Notes: generated from the sequence alone by a model not told the origin. Positions 24,176-33,049 are shown, numbered from the stretch's first letter. The stretch is 64,000 bases of DNA from Methanolobus sp. (GCF_016278365.1 NZ_JADQBZ010000005.1:219791-283790), one strand, 5' to 3'. Numbers and translations: made by a program.

Positions 24176-24961
24176 TCATATCTCACTTACTGGCGTGGAA
24201 TATTTCAAATAATACTCAAACAGCTCTTTTCCCCAGTCAATTGCACTTGGATTGCAAGAGAGTATGTGCTTATTGTCAAATTCCATGTTATCTTTTAACG
24301 CATTAAGCAGGAGATTATTGTCATTGTATGCAAAGGTAAGGAAATCCATTTTGTCGGGGTAAACAAAAAGATGAAGCAGCCCACTTTGGGTCAACTGCTT
24401 AAAATCATTTTCCTCTTCAGTTCTTATCTTTTCAAGCAGGTCTTTGGAAACGATGAGATGTATATTAACATTGTTTGAGATCAATTCTGAGAAAAGCATG
24501 GAATAGTTCGGGTAGAGGAATGTAGTGACATAGAAAAGATAAGGCGACTTATTGGACATTTCATGAAAATTGCTGTCGATTTCAAAGGTATTTGTGATTG
24601 AAGGGGTTATTACTTCACATTTTCCCAATTCATAGATCCTTTCTAAAAGACGAGGTGGGATGAAATCAAGTTTATGAGTCCCCCAGTATTCTATGTTCTT
24701 ATCAAGCACCTCAATAGTAGCCAATAAAGGTTCAATTTCATTGACTATCAGTTCTCCGATCTTCGTAAGGCCATAGGTATCATCATAATGGATGACAAGA
24801 TGATTTTCTTCAAGCACTTTCATTTGAGGAAGCAGGGCGGTCCTTGTTGTTTTGAGATGGTTTAGGATTACTTGTGCTTTCTTTGACTCATCCTTCAATA
24901 AAAGAAGGACATTCTTTCTTTTTTCTGACATAAATATAACATCAAGCAATTGTTTCCTCAT
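24176..24961 (-). CDS. FilR1-type winged-helix regulator, copy 3
   Basis: A 261-aa paralogue of the regulators at 19484-20257 and 20504-21286. It has winged helix LPQMKVLEENHLVIHYDDTY, then IEYWGTHKLDFIPPRLLERI, and ends ELFEYYLKYSTPVSEI. The start is clear: ATG at 24961 with AAAGGAGGGG upstream, a much stronger binding site than in the other copies. It is separated from them by about 3 kb, so it arose by dispersed rather than simple tandem duplication. Target and ligand unknown. Confidence 0.85.
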   Translation of the reverse strand: MRKQLLDVIFMSEKRKNVLLLLKDESKKAQVILNHLKTTRTALLPQMKVLEENHLVIHYDDTYGLTKIGELIVNEIEPLLATIEVLDKNIEYWGTHKLDFIPPRLLERIYELGKCEVITPSITNTFEIDSNFHEMSNKSPYLFYVTTFLYPNYSMLFSELISNNVNIHLIVSKDLLEKIRTEEENDFKQLTQSGLLHLFVYPDKMDFLTFAYNDNNLLLNALKDNMEFDNKHILSCNPSAIDWGKELFEYYLKYSTPVSEI

Positions 24962-25221
24962 CAGTGTCCCCTCCTTTCAAACTGGATTGATCTAATGACT
25001 TGTCGCTTCAACGGTACAAAGAATATGTGTACTTATATTTATACTAAATTAAATAAGCAAGTTATTATTCATTTAAAGTTATTTGAGACTGGTGATTTAC
25101 AATTATCCCGCTTCTACGGCAGCAAAAAGATTCCTCTCCTTACATGAATTAAAACTCGGTTAAAATGCTTAAGCAAAAATATACAACAAAGATGGGATTG
25201 TTATGAGTAACTGTAGAAGCG

Positions 25222-25956
25222 TTACATTTCCCAGAATATCCTTGTGCCTTTGACCGTACCGATACTTTTAAAGAATCCTTTCAGTCGTTTGTCCTTTCTC
25301 TGTTCATAGAACTCATACGCAGGTGTATCAGTATAATATATAGAGACCGAACCATATTCTTTATCAGGTGAAATGTATGCGATCTTATCGTTACTGTCCA
25401 GCTCTCCCAGTGGATTCTCCGCGCCCGTACAATCAACGAACACCAAGCCTTTATCTGCTGTCTCGAAAGCATTTATGGCATGCCCGTTCTGCCTGTCATG
25501 AAAACTTACAGAAACATAAGCTGCACGGATTCCCCTGCTCTCTGCGTTATTGTGTAACCTCTCTGCAAAGTCGATGCAATTGAAACTGTCTAGCTGATAC
25601 AGTATCCGGTCGGTGTCATCCTCTTTAAGGAATTGCATAAGCTCCTCCCAGGTAGGATCACGGGCTGAAGGATTATCGATCAGGATTGCAGGCGAACCGG
25701 ATATCTTGTACACGTTGAATTTAGGTTTAATGTCTGCTGGATCATTTTCTCTGGACTCGGCAGAATATACGAGACTTACGCAAAGTACAACTAACGATAA
25801 AAATAAAAGGGTACAAAAAATCTTACTGCGTGTACTTTTACATCTTTTTATCAAGCTATCACCTGTAGCTTCCACTGCAGTAATATAATATACTTCCCAA
25901 TATATAATGCTTATTATTTTAAAAAATATTACTCCTGAAAGTAATACTAACTGCAT
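25222..25956 (-). CDS. membrane-anchored transglutaminase-like protein
   Basis: Up to 244 aa. A hydrophobic helix (about residues 46-65, FCTLLFLSLVVLCVSLVYS) anchors an external domain. That domain has a Cys-His-Asp-like order of the papain/transglutaminase fold: SFNCIDFAERLHNNAESRG, then NGHAINAF and LVFVDCTG. This arrangement fits a transglutaminase-like cysteine protease or a structural relative. The true start is uncertain: GTG near residue 28, or TTG near residue 34 with GGTGA upstream, would give a better signal anchor than the far upstream start. Confidence 0.65.
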   Translation of the reverse strand: MQLVLLSGVIFFKIISIIYWEVYYITAVEATGDSLIKRCKSTRSKIFCTLLFLSLVVLCVSLVYSAESRENDPADIKPKFNVYKISGSPAILIDNPSARDPTWEELMQFLKEDDTDRILYQLDSFNCIDFAERLHNNAESRGIRAAYVSVSFHDRQNGHAINAFETADKGLVFVDCTGAENPLGELDSNDKIAYISPDKEYGSVSIYYTDTPAYEFYEQRKDKRLKGFFKSIGTVKGTRIFWEM

Positions 25957-26135
25957 CGTACTTGGGCAAGAATTCCTTTAATGCCTTTATCCTTGTTGTC
26001 GCATGGAATTCGGTTTGTGATAATCAAAAAATTTTTTGTCCCAAGTGAGCGCTTCAGGTTGCAGAAACCATTTCCATAAACTAAAAAATGTAAGCAAGAA
26101 CTACTTGCTTACCTGCCAGAATACCTGATACCTCT

Positions 26136-26564
26136 TTATCCACTTTGCTCCTGTTTGAACTCCATGTACTTGCTTCCAATTTCCTCTGCCTGAGAATCAC
26201 TTAGCACACTGCGGGACTTCTCAAATATCTCTGACTCTTCTTCTTTAACATGGTGTTCAACTGTCTCTTTTAAGACTTTCATTTTAGCAATCCATCTTTT
26301 ATCGTCTGTAGGAGTCTTCTCTAACTCGGACAGCAATAATTTGGCTACATGGTGTTCCTCATAACCTTCAAGAGCAACCTCTGTAGCCTCTTTTTTGTTC
26401 TCAAGTTGTGGATAATATAATTTCTCTTCCCCTTCCATATGTATGTCCAGTTCAGATTTAAGCTGCATGAAAACGTCCTTGGATTCCTTGCTGATCGCTT
26501 CATCAAATAATTGCATGACTTTTACATGCTCTTGCTTCAATATGTCGTATATTTTGTCCATCAA
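26136..26564 (-). CDS. hemerythrin HHE-domain protein
   Basis: A 142-aa four-helix protein of the HHE family. It has His residues in KQEHVKVMQLF, HMEGEEKLYYPQLE, YEEHHVAKLL and VEHHVKEEESEIFEK, which form the di-iron site. Such proteins bind or sense O2, NO or iron, or help repair iron centres, fitting an oxygen-sensitive methanogen. GGGG is a few bases ahead of the ATG. Monocistronic; a TATA-like stretch lies near 26694-26705 on the minus strand. Confidence 0.88.
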   Translation of the reverse strand: MMDKIYDILKQEHVKVMQLFDEAISKESKDVFMQLKSELDIHMEGEEKLYYPQLENKKEATEVALEGYEEHHVAKLLLSELEKTPTDDKRWIAKMKVLKETVEHHVKEEESEIFEKSRSVLSDSQAEEIGSKYMEFKQEQSG

Positions 26565-26758
26565 ATTCCCCCTTCATTACTCAACAGAGTATGAACTGGA
26601 CAGTTCCAACTCTTATACGCACTTTTGGTTAACCGGGCAAATTGTGCCAATGTATGGCCTGCGCGTAGCCTGTCCCCTTCCCGGTACTAAGTTTATGTAT
26701 ATTCTTATTTATCTCTATTCATTTGACCCAATTGTATATTTCCTTTGAATTAGAAAGG

Positions 26759-27820
26759 TCACATAAGCTGCCGTTGTAAATATACACGCCTGTACCTATC
26801 ATACAGTGTTACATTAAGTGTCAGTAACAGTATGAAAAAGAGCGTATTGGCAAGATTGATAGAACCTTCGTACCTGCTCAGCAGTAAGAAATATACAAAG
26901 ACAGTTATCAGATTGGCAACTGACATAAAGGCAAATTCCCTGAAAAGAGAACTCCATTTTGTTCCATGCCTGGCGAGCCATTGGCTCAATGCGGTGTTCA
27001 CAATGATGATGAAGGCCGCAGCGATGGTTATCTGGAGACTGGTGGCGCGTACCCCGGGAAGCATACTTGCAAAAATAATACCAAGCAAGGACACGAATAC
27101 GATCTTCTCTCGCAGAGCACTGTCAAAAAACCTCCTTTCTCTTATACCGGCTACTCTCTGATCAAGGTTCTCCAGGATGGGATCTGCAGCAAGGGCAAAT
27201 CCATCTCTTGCAGGAGGCAGTCCTTTCAATATCCAAAATACTGCTACCGCAATAAGTGCAGCCCAGGCGACCAGCACCAGTGCAAATGGGGGGTATGCCC
27301 TTATCAGGTCGGTAGTGTCCAGCCGGGCTACGTGTATCCAGTATTCCTGAGGCAGTTTAACCAATATCCATATCACGGCTGTGGCAGTCAGCACCTGCTT
27401 ATTTGTCAATGATGCCGGATTCCACTTAAGACGCACCGCTTCGTAGAAGATAAAGAAATATTCAAACGTATTGGGGAAAATAAGCAACAATGTTCTAAGC
27501 TGTGTTAATTCGAACAACACCACGCCCGCAAGCCGATAATAGAAAAGGAACCGGCTTACTCCAAATGCATAGTCATTGGTCCAGTTGCGCATTGTCGAAA
27601 GGTATGTAATAGTAAGGTAATATATGTCAAGAGCCTTGTCATAGCTCTGGTATCCTTCAAGTGGCAGTGAAGTGAATAGCTGGAATATTGTCTGGTCAAC
27701 AGTGTCCAGTATCAAGGAGCCCACTACTCCCGGAAGAGGGTATCGCGGAATAGCAAGTGGCAGGAAGAAACGGGCCATAACGACGGCCCAGAATATGACC
27801 ATGTCATAAGTGTCAGGCAA
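26759..27820 (-). CDS. integral membrane protein, unknown
   Basis: A 353-aa protein with seven to eight hydrophobic segments and a central cytoplasmic-looking loop (RDGFALAADPILENLDQRVA). It starts with TTG at 27820, with AAGGGA six bases ahead; ATG 27802 is the alternative. No signature recognised. The C-terminus is basic (YDRYRRVYLQRQLM). It stands alone between the hemerythrin and YtfJ-like genes. Confidence 0.65.
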   Translation of the reverse strand: MPDTYDMVIFWAVVMARFFLPLAIPRYPLPGVVGSLILDTVDQTIFQLFTSLPLEGYQSYDKALDIYYLTITYLSTMRNWTNDYAFGVSRFLFYYRLAGVVLFELTQLRTLLLIFPNTFEYFFIFYEAVRLKWNPASLTNKQVLTATAVIWILVKLPQEYWIHVARLDTTDLIRAYPPFALVLVAWAALIAVAVFWILKGLPPARDGFALAADPILENLDQRVAGIRERRFFDSALREKIVFVSLLGIIFASMLPGVRATSLQITIAAAFIIIVNTALSQWLARHGTKWSSLFREFAFMSVANLITVFVYFLLLSRYEGSINLANTLFFILLLTLNVTLYDRYRRVYLQRQLM

Positions 27821-27958
27821 TTATGTCCCTTACCCAGATTCTAATCCATTTGAAAATGCAAATATCAGTAACACATCTTGTCTTCACTATATATTGTCTA
27901 CAGTATACAGTCTTTCTTTTGTGAGGCCAGTACAGGACTGGCCGCATCTAGTTGATTG

Positions 27959-28519
27959 TTAACACTCTTCGTCAGGTACAGGTCCTTTCTTTCTGGAACG
28001 GGACGGTTCTGCTCCTGCCCTGCCTGCCGTGGCCTGGCTGCCTCCTCCTGCCCCTCCTTCCGGCATGGATCTGCTGCTGAATTCTCTGTGGCTTTCATCG
28101 GAAAACCTTTCCTTCTCCCCGGAGGTCCGGCCACTCATGCCGGAGCCTTCACTTTCCTCTTTTTCCCTCTCTAATACTTCACTGCCTTCTTTTACTCTGC
28201 TTATGACCTCTGGTACCATATCCACTATGCGGCTAAATGTGTGCCTTCCGCTCACCGTCAACAGGCGGACGTCGTCCTTGGATATGACAACAAATCCAAT
28301 AGGCTCCATATTTACCCCAGCATAGCCTCCGGCCGCAAATCCCATCTGGCCTGTATGCTTGTCACGTTCCCCTCCGGCACTTCCAAACCCGGCTGAAACT
28401 CTGATTATTGGCATCACGGTTTTCCCGGCTGAAGTTACAGGATCTCCCACAAGTGTTTTCGTGTCTACGATACTTTCAGTCTCTCTGGCAATTTCTTTCA
28501 TGATGTCTTCTAATCCCAT
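27959..28519 (-). CDS. YtfJ/GerW family protein
   Basis: A 186-aa protein whose first 105 residues match the YtfJ (GerW, sporulation-protein-named) family: TKTLVGDPVTSAGKTVMPII, then VSAGFGSAGGE, a glycine-rich stretch and EPIGFVVISKDDVRLL. The remaining 80 residues are low-complexity, rich in Ser, Glu and Gly (for example MPEGGAGGGSQATAGRAGAE), and unlikely to fold. The function of the family in archaea is unknown. AAGGGGAG precedes the ATG. Monocistronic. Confidence 0.85.
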   Translation of the reverse strand: MGLEDIMKEIARETESIVDTKTLVGDPVTSAGKTVMPIIRVSAGFGSAGGERDKHTGQMGFAAGGYAGVNMEPIGFVVISKDDVRLLTVSGRHTFSRIVDMVPEVISRVKEGSEVLEREKEESEGSGMSGRTSGEKERFSDESHREFSSRSMPEGGAGGGSQATAGRAGAEPSRSRKKGPVPDEEC

Positions 28520-28867
28520 CTACTACTCCCCTTTACGTTACACTTTTTGTGTATACTTGATATATGTGGTTTCTACTTTAAAAGTGAATCTGAATTGTAT
28601 AATTTTATTAATAATGTTGGCCTTCCTTAAAGGCCGAGTTCACAGACTACGGCAGGTCACTGTCCGAAAAAAGGAAGCTTTTTGATGTGACCAGGATCCA
28701 AGAAGTATTATAATTATCAATTCTTAGCAATTCTTAGCAATTCCTAGCAATTCCTAGCAATTCTTAGCAATTTTTATCAGTTCACAGTCAGAGAATACTT
28801 TATTACGGTGTTCATTTCGCTTCTGCTTATTTAAAGAAATGAATGGGGGACCAGAATATCTGTACCT
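28520..28867. other. intergenic region with decamer repeats
   Basis: Holds the promoter of the YtfJ-like gene on its left side and a tandem decamer array (28721-28770) in its middle. No gene seen. Confidence 0.45.
28721..28770 (+). repeat. tandem decamer array, TTCTTAGCAA x5
   Basis: Five head-to-tail 10-bp units (TTCTTAGCAA or TTCCTAGCAA), with diverged units on each side (TAATTATCAA before, TTTTTATCAG after). There are no spacers, so it is not a CRISPR. One helical turn per unit would place equal sites on the same DNA face. It lies downstream of the 48-aa gene. Confidence 0.8.
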
Positions 28868-29014
28868 TTAAGGTGATAGTAGCTCAAAACGGCTCACAGC
28901 TGGAAAATCATGCTGAAATATATCCCTAGCCTCATTTTTTGTATCTGCATGCACAGGCACTTCTCTCAACACATTGTTATTTTCATCTTCCCAGAATCTA
29001 ACCCAAAAACACAT
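28868..29014 (-). CDS. small protein of 48 aa, unknown
   Basis: ATG at 29014 is preceded by GAGGGG at a good distance and opens a 48-codon frame. It translates as MCFWVRFWEDENNNVLREVP and onward, ending in FPAVSRFELLSP. The composition is protein-like (aromatic start, charged middle), and the strong binding site supports translation. No family recognised. It is transcribed divergently from fprA. Confidence 0.55.
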   Translation of the reverse strand: MCFWVRFWEDENNNVLREVPVHADTKNEARDIFQHDFPAVSRFELLSP

Positions 29015-29371
29015 AGTTAATCCCCTCTCTACCTTTGAGTAGCCAATTTACAGAAGAGCAATACTCGGATAGCCAGAATATGTGCTCTTAAAGTCTAATT
29101 GCCCCCTAAAGTCCGAATTAGATAATTAATATGGATTCGGCTCCCCCGCGCCTTGATCCACATGCAATACTATAAAACCATCTTATTTAATTATATCCTT
29201 GTTTAATTTCATTGACCCTTTTAATTTATCACTTCTCTGAGCCATAGTGTGGCAGCTACTTGGGGAAGCCTGACAAATCACTTAAGTAGCCTCCTCTCCA
29301 ATATCTATAGGGGAACGGGACAATATGTGCTAGGTCGAGTTAACAGTGTCCCGTTTTACAGGGGGGATATA
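29015..29371. other. divergent intergenic region and fprA leader
   Basis: AT-rich DNA around 29170-29230 contains TATA-like elements for both directions. The right 120 bases form the candidate structured leader of fprA (29258-29355). No gene seen; a frame running through here into fprA is not supported by a binding site. Confidence 0.5.
29258..29355 (+). promoter_or_regulatory. candidate structured 5' leader of fprA
   Basis: Inverted repeats follow each other upstream of the fprA binding site: GCTACTT paired with AAGTAGC (right arm 29284-29290), then AACGGGACA (29314-29322) paired with TGTCCCGTT (29347-29355). The pyrimidine run CCTCCTCTCC between them could also pair with the GGGGGG binding site at 29361-29366. 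This would be an attenuation-like layout, inferred by eye only. Confidence 0.35.
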
Positions 29372-30553
29372 ATGAATTACTATACACCGGAAATCTCTGA
29401 TAGTATTTTCTGGGTCGGTTCAAAAGACTGGAACAGGCGCATGTTCGATGCTTTAATACCACTTCCTGATGGTACGAGCTATAATTCATACCTGGTTAAG
29501 GGTAGCAGGGGAAGTGCGCTTATTGATAGTGTAAATCCTGGTTTTGAGGATGAGCTTATAGACAAGCTGGGTAGTCTCACTGATATAAAGGCACTGGATT
29601 TTGTGATAATGAACCACGCAGAACCGGACCATGCCACTGCCATAAAGGCTGTAATGGATATTTCTACGGATGCAAAGCTTGTAACCACACAGAAGGGAGC
29701 GAAGATGGCGCAGGTATTCTATAAGATACCCGAGCAGAGGTTGGTAATCGTAAAGGATGGTGACACCCTGGAACTTGGAGACAGAACACTGCGTTTCATA
29801 GAAGCTCCATGGCTCCACTGGCCGGAAACGATGTTCACTTATGTGCAGGAGAACCGGATACTGTTCTCATGTGATTACTTTGGTGCGCATACAGCAGCCG
29901 GATTCTATGATGACGAGGTAGAAGACCTTATATCAGTGGCTAAAAGGTATTTTGGGGAAATAATGATGCCTTTTAAAGCAAAAGGTGCACAGGCTCTGGA
30001 AAAGATTAAGGACATGGATATTGCTATCATAGCTCCAAGCCATGGGCCTATCTACAGGAATCCGGAGAGGATACTTGGAATGTACTATATATGGACCGCA
30101 GGGAAAACTCAGGAGAAGGCTATTTTGGTGTATGCAAGCATGTGGGGTGCCACGGAGGCAATGGTCAAATCAATGGCTGAAACCCTGATGGCAGAAGGGA
30201 TACAGATAAGTTACTTCAACCTGCTCAATGCCGATATAGGTGACATCGCCCGTGAGCTTGTGGATTCCAGGGCAATCGTACTTGGCACCCCCACAGTCCT
30301 GGGAGAGATGCACCCGCTTGCAGTCTATGCCGCTCATCTGGTGAAGATCCTCAAGCCACCTCTGAGATATGGGGTAGCACTCAGCTCTTACGGCTGGGGA
30401 GGTGGTGCCATCAGGCAACTCTCTGAGATGCTTAAACCTACAAAGATCGAAGTATTGGGTGCAATAGAGATAAACGGTCCTGCCTCGGACGAAGACTTCA
30501 ATAACATAGAACTGCTTGGGAAGCAACTTGCAGCTAGGATAAAGTCTTCGTAA
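29372..30553 (+). CDS. fprA: flavodiiron protein FprA (F420H2 oxidase type)
   Basis: A 393-aa A-type flavoprotein. The N-terminal metallo-beta-lactamase-like di-iron domain has NHAEPDHA (His82, Glu84, Asp86, His87) and SCDYFGAH. The C-terminal flavodoxin domain begins KAILVYASMWGATEAMV, which binds FMN. In methanogens this family reduces O2 to water with coenzyme F420H2. The upstream frame is open to 29249, but ATG 29372 has a GGGGGG site and matches the family's start. The leader may be structured. An inverted repeat (30650-30666) between this gene and the convergent lipoprotein gene may end transcription. Confidence 0.93.
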   Translation: MNYYTPEISDSIFWVGSKDWNRRMFDALIPLPDGTSYNSYLVKGSRGSALIDSVNPGFEDELIDKLGSLTDIKALDFVIMNHAEPDHATAIKAVMDISTDAKLVTTQKGAKMAQVFYKIPEQRLVIVKDGDTLELGDRTLRFIEAPWLHWPETMFTYVQENRILFSCDYFGAHTAAGFYDDEVEDLISVAKRYFGEIMMPFKAKGAQALEKIKDMDIAIIAPSHGPIYRNPERILGMYYIWTAGKTQEKAILVYASMWGATEAMVKSMAETLMAEGIQISYFNLLNADIGDIARELVDSRAIVLGTPTVLGEMHPLAVYAAHLVKILKPPLRYGVALSSYGWGGGAIRQLSEMLKPTKIEVLGAIEINGPASDEDFNNIELLGKQLAARIKSS

Positions 30554-30649
30554 AGAAACACTAAAAACAAATATTTTTGAGGGTGTTGCAAGAATTTATT
30601 AAAACAACTTGGGTATAAGTAAGATGCAGGAAAGAGCAAATAAGAGAAT

Positions 30650-30666
30650 AGGAGGCATAACCTCCT
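30650..30666. terminator. hairpin between convergent genes
   Basis: AGGAGG-CATAA-CCTCCT followed by ATCTTTT, placed between the fprA and lipoprotein stop codons. It could end both transcripts. Confidence 0.45.
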
Positions 30667-30687
30667 CATCTTTTAAGTCCTTACAAT

Positions 30688-31326
30688 TTAGAGGGTATTG
30701 TTGTCTTCCTCATCCGGTGTAATGGTTGTATTAGTAGCTGGCTGGTCACTCTCTACTATTATGTCTCCTTCATCAGTTGTTTCAAAACCTCTGTCATCAG
30801 GAGTTATATTCTCTTCAGTGTCTGCTGGAACTGTTGTTTGGGTGACCGTCTGATTATCGCCCATTGTACCATTCTCTTCTCCCGGCTCCACTATTACCGT
30901 ACCTGACATCAGGAAGTCTTCCTCGGAACTGTAATCAAAGGCTCCTGCTACATCAAATGTGTAGCTGAATGTTTCTCCTGGACCGAGTATGCCAGAACTG
31001 AAGAAGTCATCATCAGATGTAATCGTGACATCTTCCTGGCCGGTATTTGTCCATGTTACAGTATCCCCAATCATAACCCCGATGGTCTCCGGGTTGAATC
31101 CGTCCTCATCTACAATTACCTCTGTCGTTTCCACTATTCCGTCATCAGTTGTTGTAGATTCTGTCGGCTCTGTAGGCTCAGTTATTTCATCTTCTGTAGG
31201 TTCATCGTCTGTAGGAGGAACAACTACCGTGTCATTTGTTCCATCGTCGGTACCTGTATCTGTACATCCGATTGCGAAAAACACAACCAGTAGTACAGCA
31301 AATGATATTATCAATCCTTTTCGCAT
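30688..31326 (-). CDS. lipoprotein with a cupredoxin-like domain lacking copper ligands
   Basis: A 212-aa lipoprotein: signal helix and lipobox FAIGC (Cys21), an acidic Thr/Glu/Pro-rich linker (residues 22-65), then a plastocyanin-like beta sandwich (about 66-147). The sandwich shows the family framework VDEDGFNPETIGVMIGDTVT, GILGPGETFSYTF and MSGTVIVEP. In copper-binding relatives a His precedes the TVTS-type strand and a Y-x-C-x-x-H-x-x-M loop follows. Here those positions read EDVTITS and YSSEEDFLM, so His, Cys and His are replaced and only Met remains. It probably binds no blue copper. The tail is acidic and rich in Thr/Asn. Cell-surface location expected. Confidence 0.8.
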   Translation of the reverse strand: MRKGLIISFAVLLVVFFAIGCTDTGTDDGTNDTVVVPPTDDEPTEDEITEPTEPTESTTTDDGIVETTEVIVDEDGFNPETIGVMIGDTVTWTNTGQEDVTITSDDDFFSSGILGPGETFSYTFDVAGAFDYSSEEDFLMSGTVIVEPGEENGTMGDNQTVTQTTVPADTEENITPDDRGFETTDEGDIIVESDQPATNTTITPDEEDNNTL

Positions 31327-31853
31327 AAATTAATCCCCAGTTTATATATTGTGTAACTTTGTCATCTTTCACCCCGATCCTATCACAGATGAACTGAATA
31401 GGTATCTGTTCAGTTGAAAGTAGTACATAATACACGAATATTTCTTGGACCGTGGCCACAAACGATCCACAGTTCCTTTATTATCCGTTCTCTACTCCCA
31501 TGTTATAGTCATTACATTATTGTCCCCCTATCCGTGCATCCAACGGCAAATAGAATACCTGCCAGTGTTGCACATCTTTTTAATGCTTTAGCATTGTACC
31601 CCCTTATCATAGTTGTATGGTAATTGTAAGTTATAAGTCTTTTTATTCGTATGTTGCACAGTTTAGTATCAATAATTCGATTTTTCACATGTATTCACTA
31701 AATACATTCTTCAAGAAGAGGCCTACCAGTCTTCAGGTACTTATGTATGAAATGTGCTTTTTGGGTTCCCAATTTTTAGAAAACATTGTTATCGAAAAAG
31801 ACTTATCCTTTTGGATTACAATTATTTTTGAGGTTCTTATGAGGGAGTAAAAT
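31327..31853. other. intergenic region with a lipoprotein-signal-like ORF
   Basis: Apart from the 32-codon frame at 31512-31610 no gene is convincing. Longer frames on either strand (31414-31623, 31617-31850) lack binding sites and have random-looking composition. The right side is AT-rich and probably holds the ferredoxin promoter. Confidence 0.45.
31512..31610 (-). pseudogene. short lipoprotein-signal-like ORF (32 aa)
   Basis: The minus strand from ATG 31610 reads MIRGYNAKALKRCATLAGIL then FAVGCTDRGTIM and stops. FAVGCTDRGT mirrors the FAIGCTDTGT signal of the neighbouring lipoprotein, so this may be the remnant of a duplicated lipoprotein gene. No binding site is visible. Confidence 0.3.
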
Positions 31854-32084
31854 ATGGCTGATAAGACTAATAAAGTACCAGAAACTATTCCGGGTCCGTA
31901 TTATGTTGATGAAGAGTGTATTGCTTGTGAATTATGCGTGGACGCTGCTCCTGCTAATTTTATCATGGCAGATGATGGTACACACGCTTATGTTTACAAG
32001 CAGCCGGAAAATGATGAGGAGAAAGCAGCCAGTGACGATGCCATGACCAGCTGCCCGGTAGATGCAATCGGAAAAGATGGTTAA
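31854..32084 (+). CDS. single [4Fe-4S] ferredoxin
   Basis: A 76-aa ferredoxin with one cluster. Ligands are Cys22, Cys25 and Cys28 (ECIACELCVDAAP) and Cys67 (TSCPVDAI). The second cluster found in 2[4Fe-4S] clostridial-type ferredoxins is absent. The middle is acidic, as expected for an electron carrier. The start has GAGGGAG upstream. It is monocistronic and followed by a hairpin with a T-rich tail. Confidence 0.92.
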   Translation: MADKTNKVPETIPGPYYVDEECIACELCVDAAPANFIMADDGTHAYVYKQPENDEEKAASDDAMTSCPVDAIGKDG

Positions 32085-32114
32085 TTTCTTTCTTGTTTGC
32101 TAGATAGCTAACTG

Positions 32115-32141
32115 TCCCGCTCGTTCCGGGATGTTATCTTT
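32115..32141 (+). terminator. hairpin plus T-rich tail after the ferredoxin gene
   Basis: TCCCG (32115-32119) pairs with CGGGA (32127-32131), followed by a T-rich stretch (TTATCTTTTT). Confidence 0.5.
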
Positions 32142-32210
32142 TTGCTAATTTCCGTAAATGGATCACTTATTATATTTTCAACTATCATGGAGATTAGCTG
32201 GAAATATCTA

Positions 32211-32462
32211 TTATGTAGTTATATAATCCTGTTTTAGTTTGTAAATTAACAATGCAGAAGCAAGCGTTACTGAAATACTGTTAGCTGCAATGAGCGCAAG
32301 ATCGTTAATTATCAATCCATGCGCCAACCAAAGCATCATACCAATGGTGGTGCATATAAGCATCATCAAAGATATGTCTCTGGTAGATTTTGTCTTAATG
32401 GCTTTGATGAGTTGAGGAGCAAAAGCTATCGTAGTCAGTATCCCTGCGATGTAACCTATCAT
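32211..32462 (-). CDS. SemiSWEET / PQ-loop transporter
   Basis: An 83-aa protein with three membrane helices and the family motif TIAFAPQLIKAIKTKST (Pro16-Gln17), followed by MMLICTTIGMMLWLAHGLII. SemiSWEETs are half-size sugar facilitators that work as dimers. The substrate here is unknown. Length is normal for the family. Monocistronic. Confidence 0.88.
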   Translation of the reverse strand: MIGYIAGILTTIAFAPQLIKAIKTKSTRDISLMMLICTTIGMMLWLAHGLIINDLALIAANSISVTLASALLIYKLKQDYITT

Positions 32463-32620
32463 AGTATCACTATAGATGTTGTTTCTTATTGGTTGTCGGC
32501 TGTATATTGCCTGTGATGATTAATACCTATGTATGGAACTACCAGGGGTCATATCAACTCAAGTTATGTTGTTTTTTTCAGTCGGACCAGTTCAGGTTAG
32601 GATCTAATAAAAAGGCTTAA

Positions 32621-33040
32621 ATGATAAACCCGCCAGTGCTATACATGGTCCTCTTATTCATGATTGCATCAGTAGCATTGATCTTTTTATTTATGGGTAT
32701 GGTTATTGCTTTTGTATTCAGACAGCAGGCAAAAGTAACTGAAAGCGGCAGATTCCCTCCGGGGCGCTGGAGAGGGATCTGGATCGGTATCGGGCTCATT
32801 TTCGGTGTCCTCATGGGAATGGTCCTTGCAGTTGCTTTTGATAGCAGGGCCCTTGTCGGTATGGGTCCGGTCATCGGCGCAGGTCTTGGGCTGGCAGCAG
32901 GTCATATATTTGAGAAGATGTATAGTATGGACGCTATACCGCTGACGCCGGAAGAAGCAAGGCACAGGAAAATATCTCTTATTATAGTATCAGTGTTCGT
33001 GCTCATCGGACTTTTACTTGTATTGCTGTCCGTCCTTTAA
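32621..33040 (+). CDS. small integral membrane protein, unknown
   Basis: A 139-aa protein with four hydrophobic segments (about residues 8-33, 50-70, 78-95 and 118-139) and a positively charged loop after the first helix (RQQAKVTESGRFPPGRWRG). No family recognised. It converges on the secreted peptidase gene, only 9 bases from its stop. Confidence 0.65.
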   Translation: MINPPVLYMVLLFMIASVALIFLFMGMVIAFVFRQQAKVTESGRFPPGRWRGIWIGIGLIFGVLMGMVLAVAFDSRALVGMGPVIGAGLGLAAGHIFEKMYSMDAIPLTPEEARHRKISLIIVSVFVLIGLLLVLLSVL

Positions 33041-33049
33041 ATGGGCTTT

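Noticed and set aside
28711..28780. Decamer repeats as a CRISPR array
   Set aside because: The units are 10 bp and directly adjacent, without spacers.
31414..31850. Two plus-strand frames between the lipoprotein and ferredoxin genes
   Set aside because: No binding sites, random-looking composition, and partly the promoter of the ferredoxin gene.
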